Positions 1 to 7,877 of a stretch of 58,841 bases of DNA are shown here, in pieces (positions within the stretch are counted from its first letter, which is position 1; the number at the start of each line of letters is the position of its first letter). Origin of the DNA: Oerskovia rustica (lineage in GTDB: Bacteria > Actinomycetota > Actinomycetes > Actinomycetales > Cellulomonadaceae); contig NZ_JACSQQ010000025.1 of assembly GCF_014836555.1 (NCBI RefSeq), forward strand, positions 1 through 58,841. Reading direction: 5' to 3'. The notes below the pieces were generated by a model. It searched no databases, was not told the origin of the DNA, and was given only the letters and a program-made list of their open reading frames with translations. A program made the position numbers and the translations under genes.

Positions 1-1
1 C

Positions 2-79
2 AACCTCCCCGGCAGACCCGGACGCCAACTCTCCGTCCTGGCCTACAAAGCCGCACAACGCGTCATCGGCTTCAACTAG
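2..79 (+). CDS. C-terminal tail of an unidentified gene (partial)
   Basis: An open frame enters from the left edge and ends at a TAG stop, giving 25 residues that end in AAQRVIGFN. I do not recognise the family. The tail uses AGA, GGA, AAA, GCA and two CAA codons, which are rare in the neighbouring genes, so it may be acquired DNA, but the sample is very small. A strong hairpin follows 20 bases after the stop, which supports a real gene end here. A 9-base repeat, GGCTTCAAC, occurs at 68-76 and 81-89 across the stop codon. Confidence 0.5.
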   Translation, partial: NLPGRPGRQLSVLAYKAAQRVIGFN

Positions 80-98
80 AGGCTTCAACCAGACCCCC

Positions 99-135
99 CG
101 AAGGGCCCGACACCACCACGGTGCCGGGCCCTTCG
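99..135 (+). terminator. Intrinsic terminator-like hairpin
   Basis: Arms CGAAGGGCCCG (99-109) and CGGGCCCTTCG (125-135) pair perfectly over 11 bp. There is no T-tract, as is common in high-GC actinobacteria. It lies just after the stop of the left-edge gene. Confidence 0.75.
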
Positions 136-139
136 GCAT

Positions 140-581
140 GGTCACCGCCTTACCCCGGCAGAGGGCTCCGCGTGCCGCTCGGGCCCGGCCGGCGGCCGGT
201 GAACGTGTCGTGCCCGGGGTCCGCCCGACCGGCTGTCCCGCCCTGCCGCGACGAGGTGCGGGCGGCCGTGGCTCGCTCCGTGACGGCGACACGTCCTCGT
301 CACGGTGGCTTGGAACCCCCTCGCCGACGGGCCACGAACTGCCCCGCGCGACAGTTTGTGCTCTCAAATCGACAGGTTGTGCAGAACGGGCCGGAGCCCG
401 TCGTGAACCGCGCTGTGATGAGTCCGCTGGGCTCCGCAGATGGGACACCGCTTGTGCCATACGCAGCGCAGCTTCGTCCGGGCCGGACTCGACTCCGATG
501 TCGACCAGGCCCGCACGACCGATGTTGCCACGAGGGGGCATCTAGGGCGCGGCAGCACTTGAAGAGTCGAAGGAGACACAC
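140..581. other. Non-coding region upstream of the GH3 cluster
   Basis: About 440 bases with no convincing gene; the open frames here lack ribosome binding sites and look like high-GC noise. The stretch probably holds the promoter and control sites of the GH3 cluster. Visible structure includes two direct copies of ACAGKTTGTGC 21 bp apart (351-361 and 372-382) and a short inverted repeat AACTG...CAGTT (337-341 and 352-356). I could not assign a clear -35/-10 pair. Confidence 0.5.
351..382 (+). repeat. Direct repeat pair, possible regulator site
   Basis: ACAGTTTGTGC (351-361) and ACAGGTTGTGC (372-382) match at 10 of 11 positions and start exactly 21 bp apart, two helical turns. That phasing suits a protein binding two sites on the same face of DNA. 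The regulator is unknown; the role is inferred from position and spacing only. Confidence 0.4.
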
Positions 582-620
582 GTGTACACCCGCAAGCGCG
601 ACGAAATGGGATGTCGATGA
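582..620 (+). CDS. Short leader ORF (12 codons) overlapping the GH3 start
   Basis: A GTG codon at 582 is preceded by AAGGAG at 570-575, which is the only good Shine-Dalgarno sequence near the GH3 gene. The frame reads MYTRKRDEMGCR and stops at TGA 618-620, which overlaps the ATG at 617 in an ATGA junction. This is the layout of a translationally coupled leader peptide. Three of the 12 residues are Arg. It could regulate the downstream gene or simply deliver ribosomes to it; a frameshift joining the two frames is a less likely reading. Seen in sequence; function inferred. Confidence 0.45.
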   Translation: MYTRKRDEMGCR

Positions 621-3022
621 AGACTACGGTTACGGCACGACGAGGCCAGATGAAGACCAGAGGGGTCAGGGGCGCGGCAGCGCTCTCGGCGATCGCCCTG
701 ATCGCGGTTGCGGGTTGCACCAGCGGCACCTCCGACGAGAACGAGTCCAAGGGCGGGAACGCCTTCACCACCCGTGAGGTCACCGACGGCAAGACCGATT
801 TCGTCGTCGTCACGAACCCCGGCGACGGACCGGTCCTCTCCTACGGCGCCGACAGCGGGATCGAGCTCCTGACGGAGGAGGTCGACGGCAAGAAGTCCGC
901 GTTCAAGGACATGAACGGCAACGGGACGCTCGACACCTGGGAGGACTGGCGCGAGACCGCTCAGGACCGCGCGGCCTCCCTGAGCGAAGAGCTCACGATC
1001 GAGCAGATCGCCGGCCTGATGCTGTTCAGCTCGCACGAGCGCTCCCAGGTGGACGGGCTCACCGACGCGCAGAAGGAGTACCTGAAGGACTCCAACCTGC
1101 GCAACGTGCTGCACGCCGGCGCGAGCGACGCCGAGGCGACGGTCAAGTGGGCGAACGCGATGCAGGCGTACACGGAGACCCTCGCGACCGAGGGCACCCC
1201 GTACGTCCCGGTGAACTTCGCGTCCGACCCGCGCTCGACCGCGGGCTCCGGCGGCTACAACGCCGAGGGTGCGGACATCTCGCGCTGGCCGTCCAACCTG
1301 GGCCTCGCCGCGACGTTCAACCCCGAGCACACCAAGAACTTCGGCGAGATGTCCTCGGCGGAGTACCGTGCGCTCGGCCTGACGACGGCTCTGTCGCCGC
1401 AGATCGACCTCGCGACCGAGCCGCGCTGGCTGCGCGTCGGCGGCACGTTCGGCGAGGACGCGGACCAGAACACCGAGCTGGCCGCGGCGTACGTCGACGG
1501 CTACCAGGGCAGCGAGGGCAAGGACCAGTGGGGTCCGGAGTCCGTCAACGCGATGATCAAGCACTGGTCCGGTGACGGTCCGGGCGAGGGCGGCCGCGAG
1601 GGGCACACCGACGCCGGCAAGTACGGCGTGTACCCGGGTGACAACATCGCGGCGCAGCAGCAGGCGTTCCTCGGCTCGCTCGACTCCGCGGCGGTCATGA
1701 CCGCGTACTCGATCGCGCTCGACGCGAACGGTGACCCGAAGTTCACCGACCGCACGGGAACGGCGTACGACCAGGACCGCATGGACCAGCTCCGCAAGGA
1801 AGCCGGCTACGAGGGCGTCGTGGTCACCGACTGGGGTGTCATGAGCGGCGCCAACGACGAGGGCGAGATGTTCGGCATGGCCTGGGGGGCCGAGGACCTC
1901 ACCCCGGCCGAGCGCTACCTCAAGGTGCTGGGCACCGGCCACGACATGTTCGGTGGCGTCAACGACGCGACGCACATCCTCGAGGCCGCCGACCTGTGGC
2001 AGCAGAAGTTCGAGGCCGGTGAGCTCGAGGAGGACGCACAGACCCGCTTCCAGGAGTCCGGTGCTCGCATCCTCACGATGTTCTTCAACCCGGGCCTCTA
2101 CGAGAACCCGTTCCTCGACCTCGAGCAGTCGAAGTCGGTCCTCGCGAGCGACGACAAGGTCGAGGCGGGCTACGCGGCCCAGCTCGACTCGGTCGTCATG
2201 CTGAAGAACGACGGCGAGACCATCTCGGCCGCGGACGCCGCGGACTGGAAGGACAAGACCGTCTACATCCCGCGCAACTACAACACCGGCTTCGCCGGCG
2301 CGTTCGGTCCCGGTGAGTACACCGAGGCACCGAGCATCGACATCGAGACCGCCGAGAAGTACTTCGGCAAGGTCGTCACCGACGAGGCCGTGACCGACGC
2401 CGAGGGCGTCGTGACCAGCTACACCGCTCCCGACCTCACCGACGTCGACGTCGTCCTCGTGGGCATGGACTCCCCGGACAACGGCGGCAACTTCTCCAAC
2501 ATCGGTCACGACCTGGAGAACGACACCTGGTACCCGCTGTCGCTGCAGTACCGCCCGTACACGGCTGACGGCGAGCACGTCCGCAAGGTCTCCCTCTCGG
2601 GCGACATCCTGGCCGACGGCACCAAGCAGAACCGCTCGTACTTCGGTAACACCTCGAAGATCGCGAACGAGTCCGACCTGGACGCGTTCGAGCGCGCCAC
2701 GGCTGCCGTCGAGGCCACCGGCAAGGACATCCCCGTGATCACGGTCCTCAAGGCGATCAACCCGGTCGTCCCGTCCGAGTTCGAGGGCAAGTCCGACGCC
2801 ATCGTCGTGGGCTTCGGCACCAGCGACCAGGCGCTCATCGAGGTCGCGCTCGGCCTCTACGAGCCGCAGGGCCGCCTGCCGATCCAGTTCCCGAAGGACA
2901 TGGACACGGTCGAGGCTCAGCTCGAGGACGTCTCGAAGGACATGACGCCCTACACGGACGCAGCGGGCAGCTCGTACGACTACGGCTTCGGCCTGAACTA
3001 CGCGGGGCCGATCACGGACTGA
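617..3022 (+). CDS. Exported glycoside hydrolase family 3 lipoprotein
   Basis: A predicted secreted GH3 enzyme of about 801 residues with the normal order: TIM-barrel catalytic domain first, then the alpha/beta sandwich domain. The first ATG within reach of the leader ORF (617) is chosen; 611 and 650 are alternatives. The N-terminus is a lipoprotein signal peptide, with basic residues, a hydrophobic stretch and the lipobox VAGC, so Cys34 should be lipidated and the enzyme held on the outer face of the membrane. Residues 98-109 form an exact EF-hand-type loop (D-x-N-x-N-G-x-L-D-x-x-E). The likely nucleophile is Asp405 in VVVTDWG, followed by the usual C-terminal half ending in YDYGFGLNY. Family members act as beta-glucosidases, xylosidases or N-acetylglucosaminidases; the substrate cannot be read here. 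It is the first gene of a cluster with a small lipoprotein and a second GH3 gene. Confidence 0.85.
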   Translation: MKTTVTARRGQMKTRGVRGAAALSAIALIAVAGCTSGTSDENESKGGNAFTTREVTDGKTDFVVVTNPGDGPVLSYGADSGIELLTEEVDGKKSAFKDMNGNGTLDTWEDWRETAQDRAASLSEELTIEQIAGLMLFSSHERSQVDGLTDAQKEYLKDSNLRNVLHAGASDAEATVKWANAMQAYTETLATEGTPYVPVNFASDPRSTAGSGGYNAEGADISRWPSNLGLAATFNPEHTKNFGEMSSAEYRALGLTTALSPQIDLATEPRWLRVGGTFGEDADQNTELAAAYVDGYQGSEGKDQWGPESVNAMIKHWSGDGPGEGGREGHTDAGKYGVYPGDNIAAQQQAFLGSLDSAAVMTAYSIALDANGDPKFTDRTGTAYDQDRMDQLRKEAGYEGVVVTDWGVMSGANDEGEMFGMAWGAEDLTPAERYLKVLGTGHDMFGGVNDATHILEAADLWQQKFEAGELEEDAQTRFQESGARILTMFFNPGLYENPFLDLEQSKSVLASDDKVEAGYAAQLDSVVMLKNDGETISAADAADWKDKTVYIPRNYNTGFAGAFGPGEYTEAPSIDIETAEKYFGKVVTDEAVTDAEGVVTSYTAPDLTDVDVVLVGMDSPDNGGNFSNIGHDLENDTWYPLSLQYRPYTADGEHVRKVSLSGDILADGTKQNRSYFGNTSKIANESDLDAFERATAAVEATGKDIPVITVLKAINPVVPSEFEGKSDAIVVGFGTSDQALIEVALGLYEPQGRLPIQFPKDMDTVEAQLEDVSKDMTPYTDAAGSSYDYGFGLNYAGPITD

Positions 3023-3150
3023 CGGCAACGCACGGGCGGCCGACGGCGCGAGTCGTCGGCCACCCGGGTACCGGGGTGTCCCGTGGACGCCCCGGTACAC
3101 CCGTAAGGCTGCGGGACGTTCTCGCGGCCAGAACTCACCAAGGAGCAGAA

Positions 3151-3564
3151 GTGAAGCAGAACAAGGTGCTGACCACCGGCCTCGGCGTCGTGCTGGGCCT
3201 GACGGGGCTCTTCGGGCTCACCGCCTGCGGCAGCGGCGACAGCGACTCCGGCGCGAACGCCTCCGCGGAGCAGGCCGCCGACGTCGACATCAAGGAAGAC
3301 CTCGAGAACGCCAAGACGGCCGTGGCGGACGCCCTGGCCGAGGACGACTCCTGGGCCCAGATTATGCTTGCCAGCGACGTCAAGGCCCCGACCGTCAAGT
3401 ACGGCCTCCTCGTGGTGCCCTACACGGCCTCGGACGCCGCGTCGCGCGTGCAGGGCACGGTCGACATCAAGGACGGCAAGTTCACGATCGAGGGCGACTC
3501 GGCCGCCACCGGCCAGACGTGGCAGATCGACCAGGACGGAAAGATCTCCGAGGTCTCGGAGTAG
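3151..3564 (+). CDS. Small orphan lipoprotein between two GH3 genes
   Basis: 137 residues starting at GTG with a good AAGGAG site upstream (3139-3144). The N-terminus is a lipoprotein signal peptide with lipobox LTAC, so the mature protein should be anchored by its Cys. A Ser/Gly/Asp-rich linker follows, then about 100 residues with a helix-like part and a strand-like C-terminal half rich in Thr, Val and Gly. I recognise no catalytic motif or family. Its place between two exported GH3 genes, 128 bases after the first and 153 before the second, suggests a partner in the same process, for example sugar binding or enzyme tethering; that is inference. Confidence 0.75.
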   Translation: MKQNKVLTTGLGVVLGLTGLFGLTACGSGDSDSGANASAEQAADVDIKEDLENAKTAVADALAEDDSWAQIMLASDVKAPTVKYGLLVVPYTASDAASRVQGTVDIKDGKFTIEGDSAATGQTWQIDQDGKISEVSE

Positions 3565-3717
3565 CTCCACGGAGCACCGCCCGGTCCCTGGCCAGACGAC
3601 GTCCGCGGGACCGGGCCGTCGACCCATCACGACGAGACGCTGGCAGTGCGTCACGTCCGCGGCGCAAGCCGGCGATCCCCATGACCTGATCGCTGCCCGC
3701 ACTCGAGGAGGAATGCA

Positions 3718-6708
3718 GTGAACGCCAAGGCGAACAACGCCGACCGGCAGAAGAAGCCGATGTCGAACAAGAAGTACCTGTGGATCTGGGCCCCCGCCCT
3801 CGCCACGGTGACGGTGGTGACGGTCGTCGCGAACGTGGCGCTCAACGTCGCCGGCGGCTGGGTCGCGTCCCAGTTCGGTTCCGGTACGTACGAGTTCACG
3901 AACGCGGCCGAGTCCGCCGGCTGGGACACCGAGTACTACACGTCCGACTTCGGCAGCATCGAGGAGGTCGACGAGGCGGCCAAGTCCCTCGTCGAGGAGA
4001 TCGCGGCAGGCGGCATCGTCCTGGCCAAGAACGAGGCGGGCACGCTTCCCCTGGCGACGAGCTCGCGCGTGACGATGCTGGGACGCGCGGCTGCGGACCC
4101 GGTGTTCGGAGGCTCCGGCTCCGGCTCGGTCGACACGAACTCGGCGGTCACCGCCCGTGCCGGGCTGGAGAACGCCGGCTTCGAGGTGAACGACCAGGTC
4201 TTCACCACGATCGAGGAGTTCGCTGCGGAGAACCCTCGGGGCTACATCGAGATGGACCGCCCCGACATCTCCACCTACTACATCGGTGAGCTGCCGGTGG
4301 GCGAGTACGAGGCGCAGTCCGCGTCGTTCGCCGACTACTCCGACGCCGCCGTCGTGTTCGTCGGTCGGCCCGGTGGTGAGGGCGGCGACCTCACGCAGGA
4401 CATGACCGGCTGGGACGACAACGCCGCACCCGGTCAGCACCAGCTCGAGCTGAACCAGGACGAGAAGGACATGATCGAGCTCGCGAAGTCGAGCTTCGAG
4501 AACGTGGTCGTCGTCGTCAACTCCTCCACGACCATCGAGATGGGCGCCTTGCAGGACGACCCTGAGATCGACTCGATCCTGCTGGCCGGTTCGCCGGGCG
4601 CCACGGGCCTCAGTGCCCTGGGGCGCATCCTGGCGGGCGACGTGAACCCGTCCGGCCGCACCGCAGACCTGTGGGCTGCCGACTTCACGGCCGACCCGAC
4701 GTTCGCCAACTTCGGCGGGTTCGTCTACGACAACATCGAGGCGTCCTTCCCGGTCCCGGCGATCGAGAAGGCCACCTCCAACGCGACGCTCACGTCCGAC
4801 GCCCCGTTCGTGAACTACGCCGAGGGCATCTACTTCGGCTACCGCTACTACGAGACCGCGGCGGCCGAGGGCTTCATCGACTACGACGAGGCCGTCGTCT
4901 ACCCCTTCGGGTACGGCCTGAGCTACTCCGACTTCGCCTGGAAGGTCGTCAGCACCGAGGCCGGCGAGGTCGACGGGAAGATCTCCGTGACGGTCGAGGT
5001 CACGAACACGGGCGCCACCGCGGGCAAGGACGTCGTCGAGCTCTACTACTCCGCTCCCTACACGGCGGGCGGCATCGAGAAGTCCGAGGTCGTGCTCGGT
5101 GGCTTCACCAAGACGGGGCTCCTGGAGCCCGGCGCGAGCGAGACGGTCACGATCGACCTCGCCGTCGAGGACATGGCGTCCTACGACCACCTGGGTAACA
5201 AGGCGTACGTCCTCGAGGCGGGCGACTACAGCATCTCGCTGCGGACCGACTCCCACACCGTCGCTCCGGGCACGGAGCCGGTCGTCTACACGGTCGACTC
5301 CGACGTCGTGTACTCGGGTGACGACCACCGTGCGACGGACCTCGCCGAGGTCACGAACCAGTTCGACGACGTCTCGGCGCAGTTCAGCGCCGAGCCGCCC
5401 GACGGCAAGATCCTGTCGATGTCCCGCGCGGACTTCGCCGGGACGTTCCCGAAGGCGCCGACCGCGGACATGCTCGTCGCCGACGAGGCCGTCCAGAAGG
5501 GCTTCGAGCCCTGGGACCTCGAGGCGGCAGCGGCGGCGTTCGAGGGCGAGAAGCCCACGACCGGTGCGCAGACGGACCTGACCCTCGTCGACATGCGCGG
5601 CCTGCCCAAGGACGACCCGAAGTGGGACGAGCTGCTCGACGCGGTCTCCGTCGGCGACATGACGTCCATGCTGCTCAACGGCGCCTACCAGACGGCCGCT
5701 ATCGGCTCGATCGCCAAGCCGCAGACCGTCGAGCCCGACGGGCCCGCCGGCTTCTCCTCGTTCATCAACTCCTCGATCAACGGAGTGGCCTACCCCTCGG
5801 AGTTCCTCATCGCGCAGACGTGGGACGTCGAGCTCGGTGCGGCCATGGGCGAGATGCTCGGCAACGAGGCGATGTTCAAGGGCATCAACGGTTGGTACGC
5901 GCCGGCGATGAACCTGCACCGTTCGCCGTTCGGTGGTCGCAACTTCGAGTACTACTCGGAGGACCCGTTCCTCTCGGGCGCGATGGCGACCTCGGTGGCC
6001 AACGGCGCCGCGACGAAGGGTGTCTACACCGCGCTCAAGCACTTCGCGCTCAACGAGCAGGAGACGAACCGCGTCAACAACGGCATCGCGACGTGGGCGA
6101 CCGAGCAGACGATCCGGGAGATCTACCTCAAGCCGTTCGAGATGGCCGTCAAGGGCATCACCATGGACGTGCAGTACGTGTCCGACGACGAGGGAACGAT
6201 CTCGGAGACGACGATCGGTGCGGGCAGCATCATGAGCTCGTTCAACCGCATCGGCGCCACGTGGGCCGGTGGCTCCGAGGCGCTCATGACGAACGTCCTG
6301 CGTACCGAGTGGGGCTTCGAGGGCTTCGCGATCTCGGACTTCAACCTGTACCCGTACATGAACCCGAACCAGAGCATCAGCGCCGGCACGGACCTCACCC
6401 TGACCTTCCAGCCGTCGAAGTCCCTCGGGGACACCACGTCGGCCAAGGCGGTCAGCGACATCCGTGAGGCGACGCACAACATCCTGTTCACGGTCGCCAA
6501 CTCCAACGCCATGAACGGGCTCGCGCCCGGGGCGACGGTCACCTACACGCCGCCGACCTGGGTCTACATCCAGATCGGTGCGACGGTGCTGATCGGCCTC
6601 CTGGTGCTGGCCGGCGGGTTCATGGTGACGCGTCGTGTGCTGCGGCACCGCAAGGCCGAGGCTCCCACCGCCACCCCGGAGCGGGTGACCGTCGGCGCCG
6701 ACTCCTGA
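3718..6708 (+). CDS. Membrane-anchored GH3 enzyme with inverted domain order
   Basis: 996 residues starting at GTG with a GAGGAGGAA ribosome site. A transmembrane segment near residues 20-45 and a second near 945-970 (followed by basic residues) bracket a large extracellular part. The GH3 domains are in reverse order: an alpha/beta sandwich domain first, a fibronectin type III-like domain around residues 410-500, then the TIM-barrel catalytic domain around 620-930. The barrel holds the substrate-binding KHFALNEQE segment and the predicted nucleophile Asp874 in FAISDFN. Such permuted GH3 enzymes are known, for example in rumen bacteria, but two membrane anchors are less usual. It may act on glycans at the cell surface together with the upstream GH3 lipoprotein. 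The substrate is unknown. Confidence 0.85.
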   Translation: MNAKANNADRQKKPMSNKKYLWIWAPALATVTVVTVVANVALNVAGGWVASQFGSGTYEFTNAAESAGWDTEYYTSDFGSIEEVDEAAKSLVEEIAAGGIVLAKNEAGTLPLATSSRVTMLGRAAADPVFGGSGSGSVDTNSAVTARAGLENAGFEVNDQVFTTIEEFAAENPRGYIEMDRPDISTYYIGELPVGEYEAQSASFADYSDAAVVFVGRPGGEGGDLTQDMTGWDDNAAPGQHQLELNQDEKDMIELAKSSFENVVVVVNSSTTIEMGALQDDPEIDSILLAGSPGATGLSALGRILAGDVNPSGRTADLWAADFTADPTFANFGGFVYDNIEASFPVPAIEKATSNATLTSDAPFVNYAEGIYFGYRYYETAAAEGFIDYDEAVVYPFGYGLSYSDFAWKVVSTEAGEVDGKISVTVEVTNTGATAGKDVVELYYSAPYTAGGIEKSEVVLGGFTKTGLLEPGASETVTIDLAVEDMASYDHLGNKAYVLEAGDYSISLRTDSHTVAPGTEPVVYTVDSDVVYSGDDHRATDLAEVTNQFDDVSAQFSAEPPDGKILSMSRADFAGTFPKAPTADMLVADEAVQKGFEPWDLEAAAAAFEGEKPTTGAQTDLTLVDMRGLPKDDPKWDELLDAVSVGDMTSMLLNGAYQTAAIGSIAKPQTVEPDGPAGFSSFINSSINGVAYPSEFLIAQTWDVELGAAMGEMLGNEAMFKGINGWYAPAMNLHRSPFGGRNFEYYSEDPFLSGAMATSVANGAATKGVYTALKHFALNEQETNRVNNGIATWATEQTIREIYLKPFEMAVKGITMDVQYVSDDEGTISETTIGAGSIMSSFNRIGATWAGGSEALMTNVLRTEWGFEGFAISDFNLYPYMNPNQSISAGTDLTLTFQPSKSLGDTTSAKAVSDIREATHNILFTVANSNAMNGLAPGATVTYTPPTWVYIQIGATVLIGLLVLAGGFMVTRRVLRHRKAEAPTATPERVTVGADS

Positions 6709-6713
6709 GACCG

Positions 6714-6763
6714 CCTCGGTCCGTCGTGCGGGTGGTCCCCGTCACGTGCACGACGGACCGAGG
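6714..6763 (+). terminator. Strong terminator after the GH3 cluster
   Basis: Perfect 16-bp arms, 6714-6729 and 6748-6763, with an 18-base loop. It starts six bases after the stop of the GH3 gene and has no T-tract. Confidence 0.8.
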
Positions 6764-6846
6764 TTCCTCCGGCGGGGTGGCCGACGGTGCGTGTTCCAGC
6801 GCGTCCCGCCGGCCGCCCGGCCAGCTTGCCTCCTCGTCCCTCTCGG

Positions 6847-6922
6847 GGGACACCGATGCCCTCGTGAGCGCCTTTCCCTCCCCGACGGGGTGGGGCGGCG
6901 CTCACGAGGGCATCGTCGTGTC
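6847..6922. terminator. Long bidirectional hairpin between convergent genes
   Basis: Perfect 19-bp arms at 6854-6872 and 6897-6915, extended past a two-base bulge by a further GGACAC/GTGTCC pairing. It lies between the end of the GH3 cluster and the convergent PAS-ANTAR gene and could stop transcription from both sides. Confidence 0.7.
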
Positions 6923-6969
6923 CCGACGACGGCGGTGCGCGCGATCGACGACGCGCGGTGACCCGTCGG

Positions 6970-7671
6970 TCAGGCCGATCGGTCGAGCACGTCGACTGCA
7001 GGCCGGGGCTCGCGGGGTCGGTCCAGGAGCTCGTTCACCGACCGTCGATGGTCCTCGGGGGCCGGGAGCCGCTCGGCCAGCTCGACGACCCATCCCGACA
7101 GCCTGCGCAACGGCACGTTGTGGTCGTTCGACGCGGCGCGCAGCACGCTGAAGGCGCGGCTGGCGCTCACGTCGCACGTGAGGGCCAGGACGCCCTTCGC
7201 CTGCTCGATCGTTGCGCGATGCTCGGCAGCGGCGCGGATCTGCTCACCCGCGATGACCTCCGCCCGCCGGGCGAGGGCGCTCGTGAGGTCGGTGAAGTAC
7301 CCCATGACCTCGACGACCTCGTGCGTGTCGCGGTCGCGCCGCCCCTGTCCCACGAGGCACAGGGTCCGCTCACGGCCCCGGGCCGTCTCGATGCGGTGGA
7401 CGCTCGAGAAGGGCATCGCGTCCTCGCCTGCGCGGCGGAGCACCTCCTCGACGTCGGCGCGGTCGTCGGGGTGGCGGAGCGCCAGGAAGACGTTCGTGGT
7501 CGGCGTGATCTCGTCCAGGTCGTAGCCGTGCAGGGCGAAGGTCTCGGACGACCACCACCAGCGTCCTGTGGCCAGGTCGTGCCGGAACCGGCCGACCGGA
7601 CGAGCCTGCCCAGGACCACCCGGGCGCTTCGGGGAGTCGGCGCGTTCCGGGCGGGTGGGGGTGATGGTCAT
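6970..7671 (-). CDS. PAS and ANTAR domain regulator
   Basis: 233 residues from ATG 7671, preceded by an AGGAG site; a longer frame exists but its extra Arg/Pro-rich N-terminus looks like noise. Residues about 30-130 form a PAS fold type 3 sensor domain (WWWSSETFALHGYD, ALRHPDDR). Residues about 155-215 form an ANTAR domain (EQAKGVLAL, SRAFSVLRAAS). ANTAR domains bind paired RNA hairpins and cause antitermination, so this is probably a cytoplasmic signal-responsive RNA-binding regulator. There is no receiver domain or kinase in the same protein. The gene lies downstream of an APH-like kinase gene on the same strand, with a 206-base gap. A hairpin GGGGTGC...GCACCCC (7688-7719) lies just upstream of its ribosome site. 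Confidence 0.85.
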   Translation of the reverse strand: MTITPTRPERADSPKRPGGPGQARPVGRFRHDLATGRWWWSSETFALHGYDLDEITPTTNVFLALRHPDDRADVEEVLRRAGEDAMPFSSVHRIETARGRERTLCLVGQGRRDRDTHEVVEVMGYFTDLTSALARRAEVIAGEQIRAAAEHRATIEQAKGVLALTCDVSASRAFSVLRAASNDHNVPLRRLSGWVVELAERLPAPEDHRRSVNELLDRPREPRPAVDVLDRSA

Positions 7672-7877
7672 GGTGCGACGACTCCTCGGGGTGCGTGCTC
7701 GTGTCGGCGTCGGCACCCCCTCGTGTCGGCACCTTCCACGTTCTCGCACCGGGTGCGTGCGCGCCTCGACCGAAAGTCGGGATGTCGCTCGACCCGAGGC
7801 CGATGGACGGACGCCGGCCGGAGCCACGGAGGTGACGCTCGCGGTCCAGGCGACGTGTCGCCGTGACCGTCCGCGTG

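Noticed and set aside
542-6648. Very long minus-strand open frames opposite the two GH3 genes
   Set aside because: They mirror the plus-strand codon phase, are Arg/Val/Leu-rich without domains, lack ribosome sites, and the plus strand holds clear GH3 motifs with signal peptides.
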